This document shows, one piece after another, positions 33,974 through 37,198 of a stretch of DNA of 37,198 nucleotides. The stretch covers positions 8,472 to 45,669 of the forward strand of contig DITS01000038.1 of assembly GCA_002422205.1 (NCBI GenBank). The letters are read 5' to 3'. The position numbers and the translations under genes were made by a program. The stretch's first letter is position 1. Each line of letters begins with the position of its first letter. The notes under the pieces are model-generated. The model did no database searches. It saw only the letters and a list, made by a program, of their open reading frames with translations, and was not told the DNA's origin. Source of the DNA: Alphaproteobacteria bacterium UBA6178. GTDB taxonomy: Bacteria; Pseudomonadota; Alphaproteobacteria; Rickettsiales; UBA3002.

Positions 33974-35092
33974 TTATATGCCCTTCTGACGGGCTAGGGA
34001 TACCTTTTTTAATGCAGGATTCTCTCGCTCAAATTCTCTTAGCCATTCACACATCTTCTTCTCTGTCGGTGCTTTGGAGCCAGAGCTAACAAGCTCCTTA
34101 ACTATTATTCTTGCTATAATAGCAGCAGGCTTACTGGGATGATTAGGACGCCAACCAGCATATCTCGCCTTTGCCAATGCACGCGGTTCACCCCATTGGC
34201 TATTATACTTATTTTTTGCTCCTGTTTTGCCAGCCTCAGATAGAAGTCTTTTACGCCTCCTAAGGTCAGCCTCCAACTGCTCTTTCTCTTGTCCCAACTT
34301 TTCTTCACTATTCTTTTTTTGTTTCTCTGCAGTCTGGTTTTTTAATATCTCTATTTCTCTTAGGGCTTCTATACCCTCTAGCAAGGGCGACATGAAATAA
34401 AAGCCCGTAGGTGTATTAAGCATGGGGTCGGTCTTTGTAAATTCGGCAAGGTCTGAAAGCCCCATCAACATGTCAAAAGAAGAAGTATAAGTTGGCTTCT
34501 CGGCATATGGGTTGGCAATACTGTACCAGCGCGGATTTTCTCCACTGGCATTTCCATAGGGTATCAAATTCATTAATTGGTGCGTATTATACGCCACCGA
34601 AAATTGAGCAAATTTGGCAAGTGCAAATACAGCATAATAGCGCCTTGCTGGCGCTCTGCTATCTTGCTTAAACTTAGATTTAGAATGAAAAAAACCATAT
34701 TGTAACATGGCAAAATCTGAAACCGTTGTAGCATTGTAAGGATTGCTTTTTTCAAATATCTTTTGCCCCGTATGGCATATCACTTCATGCAGCGCACAGA
34801 TCATCGTTAGCATCTGCTGGTCATCTCCTCCCACTTCTTTTAAGTGGCTTCTGGCCTCATCTATCAGTCTTTGCAGATCGTAATATGCGTTTAGTTCATA
34901 ATTGCACTTACCGGACAAAAGGCATGGATTAGCTAATGTCCCCGGAAATACCTTGTCTTGCTTTTCTTCTGGGTAAAATCTTCTCTGCTGCCTCTCGGCC
35001 TCTTCCTGCTCAGAGGTGAACAATATGCGCTGGGTAAATTCCTCAAGGCGCTCAATAGTTTTTTGTTTTTCTATTGTGCTGGCATCTGTCAT
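33974..35092 (-). CDS. Hypothetical protein, third gene of toxin–antitoxin operon
   Basis: This 372-residue protein is not recognised. It is largely helical and AT-rich. It contains C-L-L-S-G-K-C near residue 57, A-L-H-E-V-I-C-H near 100, a Lys/Glu/Gln-rich coiled coil around residues 240–285, and a C-terminal helical segment A-A-I-I-A-R-I-I-V-K-E-L followed by a W-L-R-E-F motif resembling small HTH tails of phage proteins. There is no signal peptide. ATG 35092 follows the antitoxin stop by 8 nt, with AGGGGG upstream. Cargo or defence function is possible but unproven. Confidence 0.65.
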   Translation of the reverse strand: MTDASTIEKQKTIERLEEFTQRILFTSEQEEAERQQRRFYPEEKQDKVFPGTLANPCLLSGKCNYELNAYYDLQRLIDEARSHLKEVGGDDQQMLTMICALHEVICHTGQKIFEKSNPYNATTVSDFAMLQYGFFHSKSKFKQDSRAPARRYYAVFALAKFAQFSVAYNTHQLMNLIPYGNASGENPRWYSIANPYAEKPTYTSSFDMLMGLSDLAEFTKTDPMLNTPTGFYFMSPLLEGIEALREIEILKNQTAEKQKKNSEEKLGQEKEQLEADLRRRKRLLSEAGKTGAKNKYNSQWGEPRALAKARYAGWRPNHPSKPAAIIARIIVKELVSSGSKAPTEKKMCEWLREFERENPALKKVSLARQKGI

Positions 35093-35100
35093 ATTGCCCC

Positions 35101-35475
35101 CTACAAAAACACCCGATAATCCGCATTGAGAATCGCGGCCAGTTTTTTGGCCATTTCTTTGCCGATTGGCCGCTTACCGTTTTCCATTTCCGACAAGTGA
35201 TGCTGGCGAATGCCCAGCTTATCGGCCAACTGCTTTTGCGTCATATCCTCACGGTAGCGCATCCCGCGCAGCACAATCCCCGCGCCTTTTTCTGCATCAA
35301 ACAAATCGGGGAATGCTGCCTGTGCAGGAATAAAGTCATCGCGCTGTTGGGTAACAGATACCGCCGCTTTAAGCATTTGCTCCACCTGTTTGGCAGTAGC
35401 AGGCGATACCTCATAGTGATGCGGCTGCTTACTCAGCCCCGTGACGGTCACAGTGATCGGTTCAATATGGCGCAT
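35101..35475 (-). CDS. XRE-type antitoxin (HigA-like)
   Basis: This 124-residue protein has an N-terminal region for toxin neutralisation and dimerisation and a C-terminal Cro/CI HTH: Y-R-E-D-M-T-Q-K-Q-L-A-D-K-L-G-I-R-Q-H-H-L-S-E-M-E-N-G from about residue 74. Such proteins bind the toxin and repress their own promoter. Its start overlaps the toxin gene by 14 bases, the toxin-first order of higBA loci. Confidence 0.8.
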   Translation of the reverse strand: MRHIEPITVTVTGLSKQPHHYEVSPATAKQVEQMLKAAVSVTQQRDDFIPAQAAFPDLFDAEKGAGIVLRGMRYREDMTQKQLADKLGIRQHHLSEMENGKRPIGKEMAKKLAAILNADYRVFL

Positions 35476-35728
35476 CTTCTCGACTCCCTACATAATACAC
35501 ATCAATCAGGTACAACTCGCCTTCGCTTTCTTCCCAGCACGCCACCCATTTATAACTCAGATGGCAATGATGCTTTCTGCCACCCAGCTTTGAGTAATTC
35601 GGCCATGACGTTTGCAAAGCCCCCGTTACGGTTAAATCCTTCACCAACGCACGAAACAACTGTTGCTCACGTTTTGGCATCTTGCGGGCACGCTTTATGG
35701 CCTGTTTATGAATGTTAACCTGCCACAT
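35462..35728 (-). CDS. HigB/RelE-like toxin
   Basis: This 88-residue basic protein matches the RelE/HigB mRNA interferase fold: an N-terminal K-R-A-R-K-M-P helix, then K-L-G-G-R-K-H-H-C-H-L-S-Y-K-W-V-A-C-W and L-Y-L-I-D-V-Y-Y-V-G-S-R-E, the beta-sheet core with Lys, His and Arg residues expected at the active site. Such toxins cleave mRNA at the ribosome. I chose ATG 35728 with AGGGGA 7 nt upstream; a TTG precedes it. It precedes its antitoxin in the operon. Confidence 0.8.
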   Translation of the reverse strand: MWQVNIHKQAIKRARKMPKREQQLFRALVKDLTVTGALQTSWPNYSKLGGRKHHCHLSYKWVACWEESEGELYLIDVYYVGSREDAPY

Positions 35729-35746
35729 CAACTTATCCCCTTATTG

Positions 35747-35774
35747 AATATACCATAAATAGGTATAAATGCAA
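35747..35774 (-). promoter_or_regulatory. Promoter and operator of the toxin–antitoxin operon
   Basis: On the minus strand TTGCAT (35769–35774) and TATATT (35747–35752) are 16 bases apart. Inverted repeats TATACC (35749–35754) and GGTATA (35762–35767) lie across the spacer and −10 element, an expected site for antitoxin autorepression. The region is between the integrase stop and the toxin start. Confidence 0.55.
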
Positions 35775-35792
35775 GTCCATCTCTATCCATTA

Positions 35793-37046
35793 TTATCCAT
35801 TACCGCCCATTAACGCCATCATGCGCTTGGCGGCTACTTCCTGCGCCTCGCGCACGGGGTCAACCGCAACCCGTGCATAAATCTCAGTGGCAGAGCTGCT
35901 TTTATGTCCCAACGCCTTGCCTATCAAATACTGCCCCGCACCCGACATGGCCATGTAGCTGCCCATCGTGCGGCGTATGTCGTGAATGCGTAAATCCGCT
36001 ATCTGCGCCCGTTGCAACACTCTGCGCCATGCGCTTTTGGGTTCGGCGTAATGGCCGGATTCGCTGGTGAGGCTGGGAAATACCCACTCAGCTTTAGCCA
36101 CTTTAGCCTTAGCCCGCTTGTCCGCTTCTTTTTTGCGGCGCTTCAAAATCTCCAGCGCGGGCTCTGTAAGGCCGATAGTCTGCGGCTCCCCGTTTTTGGT
36201 GTCAGGTATGCGCCATGTGCGGTTGGCAAAATCCACCTGATCCCAGCGCATCGCCAGCATGTTGCTTTTGCGCTGGCCGCAAAACAGCGATAACAGGAAA
36301 TAATCCCGCGCCATTTCGTTAGGCTCATCCATGATAGCCTGAAAGAACCGCGCAAATTCATCGCCCTGAATGAAGCGGTCGCGGGCTTTCTCTTTGTTTT
36401 TTGTAATCCCTTGAGCAGGGTTTTCGCCTTTCCAGCCCTGCTTTTGAATCGCATGGCTGTAAATAACAGAAATTAGCTCCAGCACGCGGTTGGCAATATA
36501 TGCCCCCCGTTTGTTAGTGATAGTATGATGCAGCTTTTCAACATCTTGCCGCTTTATTGCGCCCAATGGCTTATACCTAAAACCTGAAAGATGGAGAGTG
36601 AAGTTAGCTTCATCCTGCTTCCAGCTTCGCTTATGCGCTTTGGCGTGTTCAAGGTAATGCGTAGTGAAATACTCTCCCAACGTCATATCCTCTTTGATAC
36701 CATGCCATTCAGCGGCGGGGCTTAGGCCATCATCCATCAGCGCTTTGCCTGCGCGGGCTTTCTTTCTGGCATTCTCAATGGAATAGTCAGGGAATGTACC
36801 AATCTTGAAACGCTGCGGCCTGCCTTGAAATTTCTTGTATAGGTAAAAGGTTTTAGCTCCCCCATGCGATACCAACAGCACCAGCCCTTTTTCGGCAGTG
36901 TCTTGATAGGTGTCATAAACACCGCCTTTGGCATCAGCCGTTTTAGCAGGCGGCTTGATAGCCTCAAGCGCTGCCTTCGTGAATCGTATTTGCTTCGCTG
37001 TCATTCCCGTTGCTACCCCGTTGCTACCTTTGCTATCAAAAACCAT
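35793..37046 (-). CDS. Tyrosine recombinase (integrase)
   Basis: This 417-residue site-specific integrase of the P4/phage type has an N-terminal DUF4102-like arm-binding domain (K-T-F-Y-L-Y-K-K-F-Q-G-R-P-Q-R-F-K-I-G, then A-R-K-K-A-R), a core-binding domain, and a catalytic domain with the complete set R259, K284, H355-x2-R358, H381 and nucleophile Y390. It should integrate and excise the element at the tRNA-Pro sites. The start is unsure: ATG 37046, ATG 37004 and TTG 37052 are in frame. The 24-bp terminal repeat (37007–37030) lies between the two ATGs, so with the later start it would be in the leader and could allow integrase self-control. Confidence 0.93.
   Translation of the reverse strand: MVFDSKGSNGVATGMTAKQIRFTKAALEAIKPPAKTADAKGGVYDTYQDTAEKGLVLLVSHGGAKTFYLYKKFQGRPQRFKIGTFPDYSIENARKKARAGKALMDDGLSPAAEWHGIKEDMTLGEYFTTHYLEHAKAHKRSWKQDEANFTLHLSGFRYKPLGAIKRQDVEKLHHTITNKRGAYIANRVLELISVIYSHAIQKQGWKGENPAQGITKNKEKARDRFIQGDEFARFFQAIMDEPNEMARDYFLLSLFCGQRKSNMLAMRWDQVDFANRTWRIPDTKNGEPQTIGLTEPALEILKRRKKEADKRAKAKVAKAEWVFPSLTSESGHYAEPKSAWRRVLQRAQIADLRIHDIRRTMGSYMAMSGAGQYLIGKALGHKSSSATEIYARVAVDPVREAQEVAAKRMMALMGGNG
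37007..37030 (+). repeat. Right copy of 24-bp terminal direct repeat
   Basis: This is identical to 28758–28781 and in the same orientation. It overlaps the 5' end of the integrase gene and lies 104 bp inside attR. It contains two GTTGCTACC units, a likely integrase arm-type site. Confidence 0.65.
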
Positions 37047-37133
37047 CGACAAGCATCAATTTTTATACTACTGTAAAACAGCATAAAAACAAGGCATATC
37101 AACAAAGAATAAGGGCAGTCAAACAATAAGCCT

Positions 37134-37183
37134 TCTGGTTTGGGACCAGAGGGACGCAGGTTCAAATCCTGCCGCTCCGACCA
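37134..37183 (+). repeat. attR: 3' half of a tRNA-Pro gene
   Basis: This contains the anticodon arm, T-arm, acceptor 3' strand and CCA of a proline tRNA with anticodon TGG, but no 5' half. The first 20 bases equal the attL core; over 50 bases it matches the left copy at 45. The acceptor strand here is CGCTCCG, which cannot pair with the left gene's CGGGGAG, so the fragment derives from a different tRNA-Pro version. It marks the right end of the element. Confidence 0.8.
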
Positions 37184-37198
37184 GCATCATTTCACCCG

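Noticed and set aside
33905..33975. Imperfect hairpin around CTGGCCAG after the 372-residue gene
   Set aside because: Pairing is interrupted and not followed by a T-run in the gene's direction; a terminator call is not supported.
37134..37183. Possible complete tRNA-Pro at the right end
   Set aside because: No 5' acceptor strand or D-arm precedes it; it is only the 3' half and is better read as attR.

Overview
The window looks like alphaproteobacterial chromosome of moderate GC content with one small integrated mobile element at its right end. The class is suggested by the gene order rpsA–sppA–ihfB–lapA–trpF–trpB–trpA followed by trxA–addA–addB in the opposite direction, by AddAB of the alphaproteobacterial type, by a DUF1465/RcdA homolog, by a TIGR02300 'FYDLN acid' protein beside aroA, and by two perfect CtrA-type boxes. 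I cannot name the genus. Genes are densely packed, several convergent pairs touch or overlap, and trp genes overlap by ATGA.

Positions 1–8372 carry, mostly on the minus strand, a prepilin-peptidase-like protein with an altered active site, a degenerate EAL-like protein, a large AsmA-family protein and the FYDLN protein. A plus-strand gene then fuses AroA (shikimate pathway) and cytidylate kinase in one reading frame, and it converges on a proline-rich exported protein. Positions 8495–14699 form a plus-strand housekeeping run: ribosomal protein S1 with a Lys/Ala/Pro-rich tail, signal peptide peptidase SppA, IHF beta, LapA-like membrane protein and tryptophan synthesis genes trpFBA. Positions 14679–22777 hold a shortened glutamine-synthetase-like gene, thioredoxin and the AddAB recombination nuclease. 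The rcdA-like gene sits between addA and addB.

Positions 22879–28557 hold a RepA/RecA-fold ATPase with an unrecognised N-terminal half, a cluster of palindromic repeats (24605–24838), gloB, smpB and dapA. Two AT-richer genes of unknown function are interspersed; one shows a weak caspase-like His/Cys pattern.

The last 8.5 kb (about 28663–37183) is an integrative element. It is bounded on the left by a tRNA-Pro(UGG)-like gene that lacks a D-arm and on the right by a 50-nt copy of a tRNA-Pro 3' half. Both share a perfect 20-bp anticodon-arm core. Inside, 24-bp exact direct repeats lie near both ends and probably serve the integrase. The element encodes a tyrosine integrase, a HigB/RelE-like toxin with an XRE antitoxin, a third unknown gene in that operon, and a tightly coupled minus-strand operon (AlpA-like HTH, split primase, DUF3987 helicase-like ATPase, two unknown proteins, HGGxSTG protein). 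A second XRE regulator lies opposite an exported Cys-repeat protein, with a 16-bp palindrome placed between promoter hexamers. No capsid, terminase or conjugation genes are recognisable, so a phage-satellite-like or minimal integrative element is my best reading. The split primase, the hairpin that would mask the alpA ribosome binding site, and the toxin–antitoxin–unknown trio are its most interesting parts.
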